From NCBI GenBank assembly GCA_023511675.1, contig JAIMBC010000009.1:1-47356 (forward strand): DNA of 47,356 bases. The letters run 5' to 3'. The notes below the pieces were generated by a model. The model saw only the letters and a list, made by a program, of their open reading frames with translations. It was not told the DNA's origin and made no database searches. How positions within the stretch are numbered: position 1 is the stretch's first letter; each line of letters starts with the position of its first letter. This document shows, one piece after another, positions 16,515 to 24,913 of the stretch. The position numbers and the translations under genes are program-made. The stretch comes from Pirellulales bacterium (GTDB lineage Bacteria; Planctomycetota; Planctomycetia; Pirellulales; JAIMBC01).

Positions 16515-17564
16515 TTACCGCACCAGGCCCGCAACCGGCGCGTTGGCAGCTTCTAGTTCAAGCAGCCGCTCCAACGGTGCAATCACCAGAATGGTGTCGT
16601 GCCCCTGCAACACCACGTCGTGGCTCGGGTTGACGTTCACGCCTTGGGCACCGCTATGCATCACGATGTTCACCAGGGCGTCGGCCTGAATCTGGCCCAC
16701 CCGCTTGCCCACCAATCCGCCGCTGGGGCAGATGGTCATGTCGACCATGTGGACCGGCCGCCCCGCTAGCTCAAAGCCCTGATACACCTTCCGCCCGGTG
16801 GCTGCGGCAATGAATGCCGGCGCGGCAACGCGCGCTGTGGAGATGGCGGGCATGGAAAACGCCCCGCCGAACTTGCTGGCCAGGGTGTCATCGAACAGCC
16901 GCAGCACGACCTTGAGTTTGGGGTTCAGGTCGCGCGCTGTGAGGGCGGAGTCGAGGTTGGTCAGGTCATCGCTGGTGGCGGCGATGAACGCTCGGGCGGC
17001 CTTGACGCCGGCCTGCTCGAGGACCTTCGCGTTGCGTCCATCGCCATGGATCACAGGCACGCCCAGGTCGGTCACTTCGTCGAGGAAAGGCGTCTCCCCC
17101 TGTTTTTCGACTGCTACGACCGCCTCGCGCAGGTCGAGCAGCCCGCGTATAATGCGATACCCCACCTTGCCGACGCCAACCACCACCACGTGGTCTCGGT
17201 GCAATGAGGCTACCATGCGATGCCACTCCTGGAGTTTGCTTTTCTGCGTGAATACGAGATATGCCAGCCGCACGACGGAATCTGCCACCGCTCCCAAGCC
17301 GACCAGCGGCAGCAAGAAGAACAGCGGCTGCAAGTACCAGTGTGCGTCATCAGGAAACTGCACTTCGTTGGGCGTTTCCATGAAGATCAACAAGAACGCG
17401 GCATGGCAAGCGGCGGGAAAGCTGGGCTTCTCGACCGCAAGGAATCGCAGCATCATGCCCCCGAGCAGAACCATGGACGTGAACACGACCAGCGGCCAGC
17501 GGAATTCCCAGAGCAGATAGCGAACGTAGCGGAGGTGGATCTGCCAGTGATGAGGCCGTGGCAT
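16515..17564 (-). CDS. Two-helix channel-like protein with RCK (TrkA-N/TrkA-C) domains, no TVGYG filter
   Basis: Membrane protein built like Kch/MthK potassium channels. A first TM (about 28-43) is followed by a pore-like loop and a second TM (about 80-100). A cytosolic RCK domain follows with the NAD-binding pattern VVVVGVGKVGYRI, an acidic residue at the end of the next strand (AVEK) and DGRNAKVLEQAG, then a TrkA-C-like domain at the C-terminus. Where channels carry TVGYGD, this protein reads METPNEVQFP, so the potassium selectivity filter is absent. The length (349 residues) fits. The start is ATG 17564; GTG 17579 would add five residues. It may be a non-selective or non-conducting relative, or a sensor. 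It is monocistronic. Confidence 0.8.
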   Translation of the reverse strand: MPRPHHWQIHLRYVRYLLWEFRWPLVVFTSMVLLGGMMLRFLAVEKPSFPAACHAAFLLIFMETPNEVQFPDDAHWYLQPLFFLLPLVGLGAVADSVVRLAYLVFTQKSKLQEWHRMVASLHRDHVVVVGVGKVGYRIIRGLLDLREAVVAVEKQGETPFLDEVTDLGVPVIHGDGRNAKVLEQAGVKAARAFIAATSDDLTNLDSALTARDLNPKLKVVLRLFDDTLASKFGGAFSMPAISTARVAAPAFIAAATGRKVYQGFELAGRPVHMVDMTICPSGGLVGKRVGQIQADALVNIVMHSGAQGVNVNPSHDVVLQGHDTILVIAPLERLLELEAANAPVAGLVR

Positions 17565-17730
17565 GGTCGGCGTTTCCACAGTGCGCTGCTGAGGATGCGC
17601 TGCCGAGCGGCCTGCCGAGAGTGGACCCTGCCGCCTGCGTCCTGCGGCAGTCCGGCCGGCGGCCCTATCATACGCGGCGGCGTGCCGCGGCTCAAATCAG
17701 CCCGCTTGGGAGCCGGGCGTGCCCGCCCCG

Positions 17731-18699
17731 TCACGTCGCCGCCGTATCACGGTACCAGTCCACGTAGGCACGCACTCCCTCTGCAAAACCGATCTGCGGT
17801 CGATAGTTGAGCAGTCGCTGGGCCTTGCTTAAGTCGGCACACGTGGCCGGCAAGTCCGCGGGCGAACCAGGCCGCAGCTCGATCTGGGCCGCCTTGCCGA
17901 GTGCCTGAGCCACCAGCTCGATCACCTCGCGGATGGCGATGGGCTCTGCGTGGCCCAGATTCACGGCTTCTCCCACAGCCGCCTCACATGCCAACGCAGC
18001 CAACAGACCCCGGCACACATCGCTGACGTGTGTGAAATCGCGTTGCACGCTGCCGTCTCCGTACAGGGGGATGGGCTGCCCGCGCTCGATGGCACGCGTG
18101 AACACGGCCAAGGCCAGGTCGGGACGCAGCCGGGGCCCATACACGCTGAACAACCGCGCGCACACGGCCGGTACGCCATGCACGCGCCAGTACATCAGGC
18201 AGAGCAGCTCCGCCGCCCGCTTGGAAACGCCGTACGGAGATAGCGGCACGCCCAGCGGACCGTCTTCCAAAAACGGTACCGGCGCCCCCCATCCGTACAC
18301 GGTCGACGAAGAGGCCAGCAGAAACCGCTCCAGCGGCCGACCGCGCACCGCCTCCAGCAGCGCCAGCGTCCCGCCCACATTCACCTGCTCGTACCGCCAC
18401 GGATCGGCCAGACTTGCTCGCACGCCGGCATGGCCCCCCAAATGGGCCACGTACCTGATGGCCTCCTCCGCAACCAGTCGCTGCATGAATGCTGCGTCGC
18501 AAAAGCTATGCTCGATCAGCCTGACGCGCGGATGCGCTACAAAGCCGGCCACGTTGGCCCGCTTGCGGGCAACATCGTAGCTGGGATTGAAATCGTCCAG
18601 GCATACCAGCCGGCAGTTCGTTTCTTCCAGCAGCAGCTCGACCAGGTGGCTGCCGATGAACCCGGCCGCACCCGTCACCAGCACGGTGCCGTCGATCAC
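17731..18699 (-). CDS. NAD-dependent sugar-nucleotide epimerase (UDP-glucuronate 4-epimerase-like)
   Basis: Extended SDR enzyme acting on a UDP-sugar, feeding cell-surface polysaccharide synthesis; cytosolic. The NAD site GAAGFIGSHL is at residues 10-19 and the catalytic Tyr156 and Lys160 are in YGVSK, preceded by the Ser of SSSTVYG. The stretch HLGGHAGVRASL followed by NVGGTLALLEA is typical of the UDP-glucuronate 4-epimerase branch (usual form HLAAQAGVRYSL), so that activity is favoured; UDP-glucose 4-epimerase or a dTDP-glucose dehydratase-like role is possible. The start codon is GTG at 18699, with TAAGGAG 7 bases upstream. Length 322 is normal. No other polysaccharide gene is nearby. Confidence 0.88.
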   Translation of the reverse strand: MIDGTVLVTGAAGFIGSHLVELLLEETNCRLVCLDDFNPSYDVARKRANVAGFVAHPRVRLIEHSFCDAAFMQRLVAEEAIRYVAHLGGHAGVRASLADPWRYEQVNVGGTLALLEAVRGRPLERFLLASSSTVYGWGAPVPFLEDGPLGVPLSPYGVSKRAAELLCLMYWRVHGVPAVCARLFSVYGPRLRPDLALAVFTRAIERGQPIPLYGDGSVQRDFTHVSDVCRGLLAALACEAAVGEAVNLGHAEPIAIREVIELVAQALGKAAQIELRPGSPADLPATCADLSKAQRLLNYRPQIGFAEGVRAYVDWYRDTAAT

Positions 18700-19406
18700 T
18701 TCTCGCTCCTTATGCTAAAGGAAGCCGGTTCGCCCGCTGTTTGCCCATACACCATACGCCGCGCCTGGCGTGCGGGCACGCGCACGTCTCAGGCCAGCCT
18801 GCTGGATCGACTTTTACCATGTCGGCTGGCCGGCAGCCATGAACTCCACTGCGTATCTCGTTGCGGCAGCCCGCAGGCCACAAGGCGGTCCACACGTCTG
18901 GCCCAAGCAGCATCAGCGGCTGGGGAGCATGGCCAGACGGCGCTTGGGCGGTTTCCGATCCTCGGTCCCCCCCCGCCACCTATCTTCATTTTCTGGCCAT
19001 GCGTGACCGCCGTTCGTGGACCCTCCTTCATAGGCACACTTGCCGCCAAGCTGGTCACGACGACGCGTGGTGGCGGCGATGTGCTGCCCCGTGGGGCGGC
19101 GGGGTGCGGCGGCGACGTCCGTCGTCTCTTGGCCGTCCGTCTTTCCCATCTTGCTCACGTGGCCGGCAAGGGCTCGCGGCGACTGCCATATGGTACGAGG
19201 CGTCATCTGCCTGGTGCGTACAGGTGCGGCAGGGCGGGCCGGAGCGATCGCGGCCGTGTGGCATATGCCATGCTGGCGGCTTGGCGGCCGAGAGGGGTCA
19301 AGTCGAACTTTACGCCGTCCGAGGCGGCGCGAATAATGTGGGCGTGGGGCGTGCCACGGAAGGAAGAACCAGGGGCCGACAGGCTCCAGGCGGGAGAAAA
19401 GCCGGC
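18700..19406. other. Long spacer between divergent genes
   Basis: About 700 bases between the divergent epimerase and TlpA-like lipoprotein genes. No convincing protein or RNA gene was found; the open frames are Arg/Pro-rich and start without ribosome-binding sites. The right end carries a good promoter (19309-19337) for the lipoprotein gene. A small unrecognised RNA is possible. Confidence 0.4.
19309..19337 (+). promoter_or_regulatory. Predicted sigma70 promoter of the TlpA-like lipoprotein gene
   Basis: TTTACG (19309-19314) and AATAAT (19332-19337) are separated by 17 bases, giving a leader of about 60 bases before ATG 19407. Confidence 0.45.
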
Positions 19407-21824
19407 ATGAAGGATTGCAAGCACACAAGGCGAGCGGGGGTGGACTGCAGTGGGTGGTGGTGCGCCGTTTGGATCATGGCGGCGTGCGTGGCCGGTTGCG
19501 GCCGTTCAGAGAGCGGCGCTCCCGCCGCGCCGTCGCTTACAGCCATGGAGGTGCTGCAACGTATGCAGCAGGCCTATCGGCAGGCCAAGAGTTATGCCGA
19601 CAATGGCCGGCTGATCCATCAATTCCGTCAGGGCAAGGAGCGGGTACACGACCAGGTCGATTTCAGTGTGGCCTTCGTGCGCCCCAACAAGCTGCGGCTG
19701 CATGTCTATCAGGCTACAGTGGTGTGCAACGGGCAGCAGCTCTGGGCGACGATTGGCGATCTGCCGCATCAGGTGCTCAAGGCGGATGCGCCAGCCGCAA
19801 TCGAGCTGGCGGATCTCTACGAGCGGCCCGTGTTGGGCGAGGTGCTGCGCGGGGGCATTGTGGGGCCAGCCATCCAACTGGCCCTGCTGCTGGATGACGA
19901 CGTGCTGGAGCAGATTCTGGAAGGCGCAGAACCGCCCGAGTTGCGAGGTTTCCAAACGGTGGAGGGGGCAAGCTGCTATCGCGTGTTGCTGAGGCGGCCG
20001 GACGGCGAGTTGAGCCTCTGGATCGACCAGCAACACTTTGTGCTCCGCAAGATCGCGTTTCCCGTGCGCGAGTATCGCAAGGCCCTGGAAGCAGGCGGCC
20101 GGCCGAAGGTAGAGGGGCTGGTGCTGGCGGTCGAGTTCAAGGGAGCACGACTGAACGCTCCGCTGGACGAGGCGGCCTTCGCCTATCAGCCGCCTCAGGA
20201 GGCCAGGCTTGTTAGCGAGTTCGACCTGGCCAGTCTCGCTCCTCCGCCCGTACCTCCCTCCAAATTGCTGGGGCAGGCGGTGCCCGACTTTACGTTTGTC
20301 GGTCTCGACGGGAAGCAGTACACGCGGGAGAACTGTGCCGGCCGCATTCTCGTGCTGGACTTCTGGGCGACCGACTGCCTCCCCTGCCGGGACGTGATGG
20401 GCTTGCTGGAGCGGGTCCGTGCCGCTCAGCCCGCCGAACAGGTGCAGTTTCTAAGCGTGAGCATCGATCCGGCCAGCGTGCCGGACAGCCAGCTCGAGCA
20501 GTACTGCCGCGACGCGGGCGCGAAGCTGCCGATTGCTCGCGATCCCCGGCTGGCAGCGCGCGATGTTTTCGGCGTCGAGGCGATTCCCGCCTTGTTTGTG
20601 ATCGATGCTCAGGGAATCGTGCAAGTGAGCGAAGTGGGGTTGAACCCAGCGCTGGACAGAGTGCTGACACGCCGCCTGGAGAAGCTGCTGGCGGGAGAAA
20701 GTGTGCATGAGGAGGTGCTGGCAGAGTACCAGCATCGCCAGGCCGAGTATGAGAAGTCGGTGGCGCGCTCCCAGCAGGCGGCTGCGGCCGGTGAGATCCC
20801 GCTGGGTGAAATCAAGCCCGCCAGCGAGCCGGAAACCCTCCATGCCCAACGTCTCTGGTCCACGCTCGATGTGCCACGGCCGGGCAATTTTCTGCTGGTC
20901 CCGCAGAGCGAGGGCCACCGCGTGTTCGTGGCGTCTGGTTGGGATGCCGTGGCCGAACTCGGTCCGCAAGGGCAAGTTCTCTCTCGGCACAGCCTGTCTC
21001 TCCCGCCCGGTCCGGAGGAGCCGATCGTAAGCTACTTCCGCACGGCTGCCGATGCGCAGGGACGCCGCTGGTACGTCGCCTGCGCACCAAGCCAGCAGCG
21101 GCTCCACCTCTTCGACGAGGCGTGGCAGCGCGTGCTCACCTTTCCTGCGGAGGGAACGCACGATGGCATCTCGGATGTGCAGTTTGACGATCTCGATGCC
21201 GATGGCGAACCCGAATTGCTGGTGGCCTACTACGGCGTGGTGGGCGTGCAGTGCGTCGATCTCTCGGGCCGCCGCCGCTGGAGCGTGCGTTCTCTGGAGA
21301 ACGTGTTCAACATGGCCGTTATCGGTACGCAGAGCGGGGCGCCCAGGGCGATCCTTTGCGCTAACCAGCTTGGTACCCCCGTGCCCATCACGGCCCAGGG
21401 CCAAGCAGGCCGGGCAATCGAGGTCCCGGGACGTTTCTTCCGGCTCGTCGTGGCCCGCGACCTCGATGACGACGGCGAGCCTGACCTGTGCGGACTTGCC
21501 GTGACCCGCGCGGGGGACGACACGGCCGTCGGCTTCAATCTGCGCGGGCAAGAGCTGTGGAGCTACACGCTCCCCTTGGGAGTCCACCGCAACGCGGCGC
21601 TCGAACCCGTCACAGCGGGAAACCTGCTGGGAGACGCAACCGCCCAGTGGGTGTTTGCGGGCGCCGACGGCACCATCCACATCCTGTCGCAGCAGGGCGA
21701 GCTGATCGACCATTTTGCGCTCGGAGCGGCACCGAGTGGCCTGGCCGTCGCGAGCCTGGACGGCCGCTCCGTGCTGCTAGTTTCTCTTGGAGATCGCGTC
21801 GAAGCGTGGCAGTTGTCTCCGTAA
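19407..21824 (+). CDS. Lipoprotein with LolA-like, TlpA/thioredoxin and propeller domains
   Basis: Predicted exported lipoprotein of 805 residues: a hydrophobic signal ends in a lipobox with Cys31 (CVAG-C). Residues 40-290 look like an outer-membrane lipoprotein carrier-type fold (DUF2092-like: AYRQAKSYADNGRLIHQF ... WIDQQHFVLRKI). Residues 295-430 are a thioredoxin-like domain of the AhpC/TlpA kind, with a CLPC redox motif at Cys324/Cys327 and the cis-Pro region VEAIPALFVID. The rest (about 470-805) looks like a beta-propeller with calcium-type FG-GAP/VCBS loops (DLDADGEPELLV, DLDDDGEPDLCG). This mix suggests a disulfide reductase tethered in the envelope that also binds a ligand, but the partner is unknown. 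ATG 19407 has GGGAG 10 bases upstream. Its stop is only 4 bases from the end of the convergent permease gene. Confidence 0.82.
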   Translation: MKDCKHTRRAGVDCSGWWCAVWIMAACVAGCGRSESGAPAAPSLTAMEVLQRMQQAYRQAKSYADNGRLIHQFRQGKERVHDQVDFSVAFVRPNKLRLHVYQATVVCNGQQLWATIGDLPHQVLKADAPAAIELADLYERPVLGEVLRGGIVGPAIQLALLLDDDVLEQILEGAEPPELRGFQTVEGASCYRVLLRRPDGELSLWIDQQHFVLRKIAFPVREYRKALEAGGRPKVEGLVLAVEFKGARLNAPLDEAAFAYQPPQEARLVSEFDLASLAPPPVPPSKLLGQAVPDFTFVGLDGKQYTRENCAGRILVLDFWATDCLPCRDVMGLLERVRAAQPAEQVQFLSVSIDPASVPDSQLEQYCRDAGAKLPIARDPRLAARDVFGVEAIPALFVIDAQGIVQVSEVGLNPALDRVLTRRLEKLLAGESVHEEVLAEYQHRQAEYEKSVARSQQAAAAGEIPLGEIKPASEPETLHAQRLWSTLDVPRPGNFLLVPQSEGHRVFVASGWDAVAELGPQGQVLSRHSLSLPPGPEEPIVSYFRTAADAQGRRWYVACAPSQQRLHLFDEAWQRVLTFPAEGTHDGISDVQFDDLDADGEPELLVAYYGVVGVQCVDLSGRRRWSVRSLENVFNMAVIGTQSGAPRAILCANQLGTPVPITAQGQAGRAIEVPGRFFRLVVARDLDDDGEPDLCGLAVTRAGDDTAVGFNLRGQELWSYTLPLGVHRNAALEPVTAGNLLGDATAQWVFAGADGTIHILSQQGELIDHFALGAAPSGLAVASLDGRSVLLVSLGDRVEAWQLSP

Positions 21825-21828
21825 CGCC

Positions 21829-22707
21829 TCAACTGCTCGCGCTGCGGTATGCCGCCAGCGCCCGGTGGAAGAACCACCGGGAACTCGCCAGGCAGGCCAG
21901 CGTCGCCGCCAGCGTAAAGAGCGCCAGCGGCCAGTATTGGGCTTCCAGCGGCCAGGCGAGCAGCCGGGCAGGCACATTGACCACGACCAGCACCGGAACC
22001 ACGAACGTAAAGAGCTGCCGCAACGGCGTTCCGTAGCGGCCGGTGTAAATCTCCATGGGATATCGGGAAAAGGTCGTCAGGTAGAACCAGAAGTCGTACA
22101 GGCTCTGATTGCGGCCGAGCCAAACGCTCATGCTCGCCAGCACGATCATCAGGCTGTACAAGATGCCCACGCCGCAGAGCACATAGAGCGGATACAGCAC
22201 CATCGCGACCAGCCCCGGCCGTGTGGGTAAGTGGACCAGCGAGTAACCCAAAAGCCCCAGCGCGAACACGAAGTTCGCCAGAGAAGACCACTCGATCCGC
22301 CGTAGCGACAGCAAGAACTGCGTGTCAATCGGCTTGAGCAGGGCAAAGTCCAGGTTGCCCGTGCGGATGAGTTCGCCCAGTTCATCAGCGTTGGGCATGA
22401 AGAACGCCTGCACCAGGCTGTTGACAAACAGCGTGGTGGACAGAAACACGAAGAACGGATACTTGCTCCAACCGGTTTGCCAGCCAATCTCGCTGGTGTT
22501 GTTGAAGATCAGGATGTAGAAACCCAGATTCATCAGCACCCAGGAGAGCGAGGCCGCGCAATCGAGCAAGAAATTGGCGCGAAATGCCATTTCTCGCTGC
22601 AGGCTGTAGCGGGCAAACGCTACAAAGAGCCGCAGATAACTGGGACGGCTGGCCTCCCTCCGCGTTGCAGAGGGCAGCTTTGCATCTGGTTGGGCAGCAG
22701 CTTTCAT
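21829..22707 (-). CDS. ABC-2 family permease (six-helix, DUF990-like)
   Basis: Integral membrane protein of 292 residues with about six TM helices. It resembles the ABC-2 family permeases in which two related permeases and one ATPase form an exporter: a cytosolic lead with SLQREMAFRANFLLD, the conserved GELIRTGNLDFALLKPID segment after TM2, and TMs to the C-terminus. Here no ATPase or second permease lies next to it, which is odd for the family. Instead its ATG overlaps the stop of the upstream HTH-EIIA gene (ATGA, 22704-22707), so the two are translationally coupled. Cargo unknown. The missing partners may be elsewhere in the genome. Confidence 0.85.
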   Translation of the reverse strand: MKAAAQPDAKLPSATRREASRPSYLRLFVAFARYSLQREMAFRANFLLDCAASLSWVLMNLGFYILIFNNTSEIGWQTGWSKYPFFVFLSTTLFVNSLVQAFFMPNADELGELIRTGNLDFALLKPIDTQFLLSLRRIEWSSLANFVFALGLLGYSLVHLPTRPGLVAMVLYPLYVLCGVGILYSLMIVLASMSVWLGRNQSLYDFWFYLTTFSRYPMEIYTGRYGTPLRQLFTFVVPVLVVVNVPARLLAWPLEAQYWPLALFTLAATLACLASSRWFFHRALAAYRSASS

Positions 22708-23423
22708 GTTGGCAGGCGAGCCTCAGCCGCACGCACCGCCGCCAGGGCCGCCTCGGCATCCACCGCCGCTCGCAGCTCCTCAAGAAACTCCGGCTGCGAA
22801 AGCATCCGGCTGAGACGTGCCAGGATCCGCAGGTGCCCCCGATCGTCTGTCGAAAGGATCAAGAAAAACACGTCCGTCAACACGCCACGGCTGCCGCCAA
22901 ACGGCACCCCGCGCTCACACCTCCCCAGAGCCAACATCGCCTGCGCCAGCAGGTGCGGCATCGGCCGCCGAGGGTGCAGCAAAGCCACGCCCACGTCCAG
23001 TGCCGTAGGGTGCATCTCTTCTCGTGCCAGCACCGCCGCCGCCATGGCCTCCGCATCCCACAACAAGCCCGTCCGCGCCGCAACCTGGCACATCTCATGG
23101 ATCACCGAATTGCGCGTCTTGGCCGCCAGTGGGATTTGTATGGCCTCCGGCAGCAGCAGCTCGCTCGCCGTGAGGGCAGGCTCCAGCTCCGCCCGCGTGG
23201 GCTGCATGGCCTCTTCCACGCGGGCCAGCTCTGCCTCCTCGGACAGGCCAATGCGATCCTCCAGCCAGCGATGAATCTCGGCCGGCGAGAAGCGCCACTG
23301 CCCGCCCACACGGCGGCCAGGCAGCCTGCCCCGGTCTGCTAGCCGCTGCACCTGTTCGGGCCGAAGGTGCAAATAGGCCGCCAGGCTTTCGACGCTGAAG
23401 TCTCCGTCAACCATAAACGCCAT
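22704..23423 (-). CDS. HTH domain fused to a PTS EIIA (PtsN-like) domain
   Basis: A 239-residue regulator-like protein. Residues about 8-56 form an excisionase/MerR-like DNA-binding helix-turn-helix (VESLAAYLHLRPEQVQRLADRG, then GGQWRFSPAEIHRWL). Residues 90-235 are an EIIA domain of the nitrogen/fructose type with the phospho-acceptor His150 in GVALLHPRRP. Such proteins can be phosphorylated by HPr-like partners and act in regulation; whether it moves sugar is doubtful, as no EIIB/EIIC gene is nearby. ATG 23423 or 23414 may be the start; the open frame extends upstream to 23561 but without conservation. It is the first gene of a two-gene unit with the ABC-2 permease, whose start it overlaps. 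Confidence 0.82.
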   Translation of the reverse strand: MAFMVDGDFSVESLAAYLHLRPEQVQRLADRGRLPGRRVGGQWRFSPAEIHRWLEDRIGLSEEAELARVEEAMQPTRAELEPALTASELLLPEAIQIPLAAKTRNSVIHEMCQVAARTGLLWDAEAMAAAVLAREEMHPTALDVGVALLHPRRPMPHLLAQAMLALGRCERGVPFGGSRGVLTDVFFLILSTDDRGHLRILARLSRMLSQPEFLEELRAAVDAEAALAAVRAAEARLPT

Positions 23424-23902
23424 TCTCAGGTGCGTGGTAGACGGTGTCCAGACCAGCCCTTCACTGAATCGCGTGGGCAGCGTTCGCCGGCCCCGACAGG
23501 CAACTGCCCCCCCCGTAATGCGGGGGTTCGGGGCTGCGCCGAACCAGCGCCGGCTACACATGCCCGCCAGCTAGGCTGCATGGCTGCTACACGCGGGGGC
23601 TGCCGGGTGCGGGGAATCTGCCGACTGCTGGTCGTGGGGCTGGCCGCTACACCCGGGGGCATGCCGGGCGCGGCCTCAGGTACCGCGTGCATGCCAAGGT
23701 CCCTGCCGGTACGGCATGTGTGCCTGGTCTGGCCGAGGTTCCCGGGTGTGCGTCCCCTCATTTCTTGCGGAGAGGTGGCCCCTCGTGCGGCCGGCCTCCG
23801 CTAGCAGAGATAGGGACGACGCACATCCCCCGTTGCGGGCGGAGCCGGCCGGTTGCGTGAAGGGATTCGCCCCACGATTTCCGGAGCGAAGGAGACATGC
23901 AT
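23424..23902. other. Spacer between divergent genes with a paired repeat
   Basis: No gene was recognised. It contains two similar blocks 60 bases apart, at 23581-23611 and 23641-23672 (GGCTGCTACACGCGGGGGC against GGCCGCTACACCCGGGGGC, both followed by a CCGGG-GCGG core). The end carries the strong AAGGAG of the next gene at 23889-23894. Confidence 0.45.
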
Positions 23903-24652
23903 ATGAACGAGTCTGGAAGAATCCGCCAGCTTCTGCGCATCACCCCGCTTGTGCTGCTGGGCCTGCTACCGCTCACGGCAAGCAACGCCGAGGCAGAGCA
24001 TGACTGGCCAGCGGAAGCCGAGCCGGCACTTGCCCAGGCAGGCGCGTTCGGCTGCCCGTGCCCGCTGGACTTGGGGCTAAGCGGCCATGTCGAGTGGGGC
24101 CTTGGGTTGGTGGTCGAGTGCGTGCCGCCCTGCACCCTGGCCGCTCGCCTGGGGCTTGAGCCTGGCGACGTGATTGTGCGGATCAACGGCCGGCGCATCC
24201 GCTGTGAGGCCGACTATGCACGAGGGTTGGCAGAGGCGGCTCGCTGCGGCGTGCTGCGGCTGGTGGTGGTGGACGTCCGTACGGGCGGGCCGCTACCGAT
24301 CGTCTACCGGCTGCCAGGCGGCCGAGTGCGCCGCCGGCCCAGTGCCCCGGCATTTCCCGGAGGGCCCTGGGGGCCGGGTGTGGGGCTACCGTGGGGTGGG
24401 GCGGGCGGCCGCGGCCATCTCGGCGACCTACCTGACCCTTACGGCTTGGGCGGTGCTGCGTCATTCTGGGGCACTGTCCCCCTTGAAGGAGGCGATGCTG
24501 GGGCATCCTGGCAAGATCGCAGGGCGTGGGGTGGTGCGCGGCACTGGCCGGCAAGCGAGCCTGGCGGCGATGCCACCGATGCCGGCCGCGGCTGCCTTAG
24601 GGGCCAGCCCTTTCTAGGGAGAAGCCTGCCGCACGGGTGGGACCTGCCCTAA
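23903..24652 (+). CDS. Secreted PDZ-domain protein
   Basis: Unknown envelope protein of 249 residues. The N-terminus is a signal peptide (LLRITPLVLLGLLPLTASNAEA). Residues about 55-135 form a PDZ domain: GLGLVVECVPPCTLAARLGL, EPGDVIVRINGRRI, and a closing LRLVVVDV strand; its carboxylate-binding loop (GLGL) fits peptide binding. The rest is rich in Gly, Pro and Trp and of low complexity; the +1 frame stays open from 24174 to 24617, so a frameshift within the tail cannot be excluded. The ATG at 23903 is preferred to 23897 because AAGGAG then sits 8 bases upstream. It lacks any protease domain. Confidence 0.7.
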   Translation: MNESGRIRQLLRITPLVLLGLLPLTASNAEAEHDWPAEAEPALAQAGAFGCPCPLDLGLSGHVEWGLGLVVECVPPCTLAARLGLEPGDVIVRINGRRIRCEADYARGLAEAARCGVLRLVVVDVRTGGPLPIVYRLPGGRVRRRPSAPAFPGGPWGPGVGLPWGGAGGRGHLGDLPDPYGLGGAASFWGTVPLEGGDAGASWQDRRAWGGARHWPASEPGGDATDAGRGCLRGQPFLGRSLPHGWDLP

Positions 24653-24728
24653 ATGCCTCCCCCCACGGATGGTGCCGACGGTGTGCCTTTGCCGCGTAGC
24701 CGCGGGCGGCCGCGCACCACGCCTCGCT

Positions 24729-24765
24729 GAGGGACGCCGCGTTTGGCCGGGCTGCGGCGTCCCTC
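24729..24765 (+). terminator. Strong hairpin after the PDZ gene
   Basis: GAGGGACGCCGC (24729-24740) pairs perfectly with GCGGCGTCCCTC (24754-24765), a 12-bp stem and 13-base loop. It lies 77 bases after the PDZ gene and about 150 before the ketoacyl synthase gene. There is no U tract. A related hairpin follows the next gene. Confidence 0.55.
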
Positions 24766-24913
24766 TCGGCAGAGCCGCGTGTGCAGCCCATTGCGCCGAC
24801 CAAGTCTGTCTTTCCGCCGCAGGGGGATTTCAGTAACCTCTTGCTCCCATGTCGCGGCCAGGGGCACGCCTAAGTGGGCGAGCGGCCCGCTGCCGCAACC
24901 AAAAGGTGTACCC

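Noticed and set aside
20451-21713. Antisense frame of about 420 codons within the lipoprotein gene
   Set aside because: The plus-strand gene has lipobox, thioredoxin and FG-GAP motifs; the antisense one has none.
24174-24617. Separate gene in the +1 frame of the PDZ gene
   Set aside because: It starts inside the PDZ domain, lacks a ribosome-binding site, and has no domain; at most it marks a frameshift.
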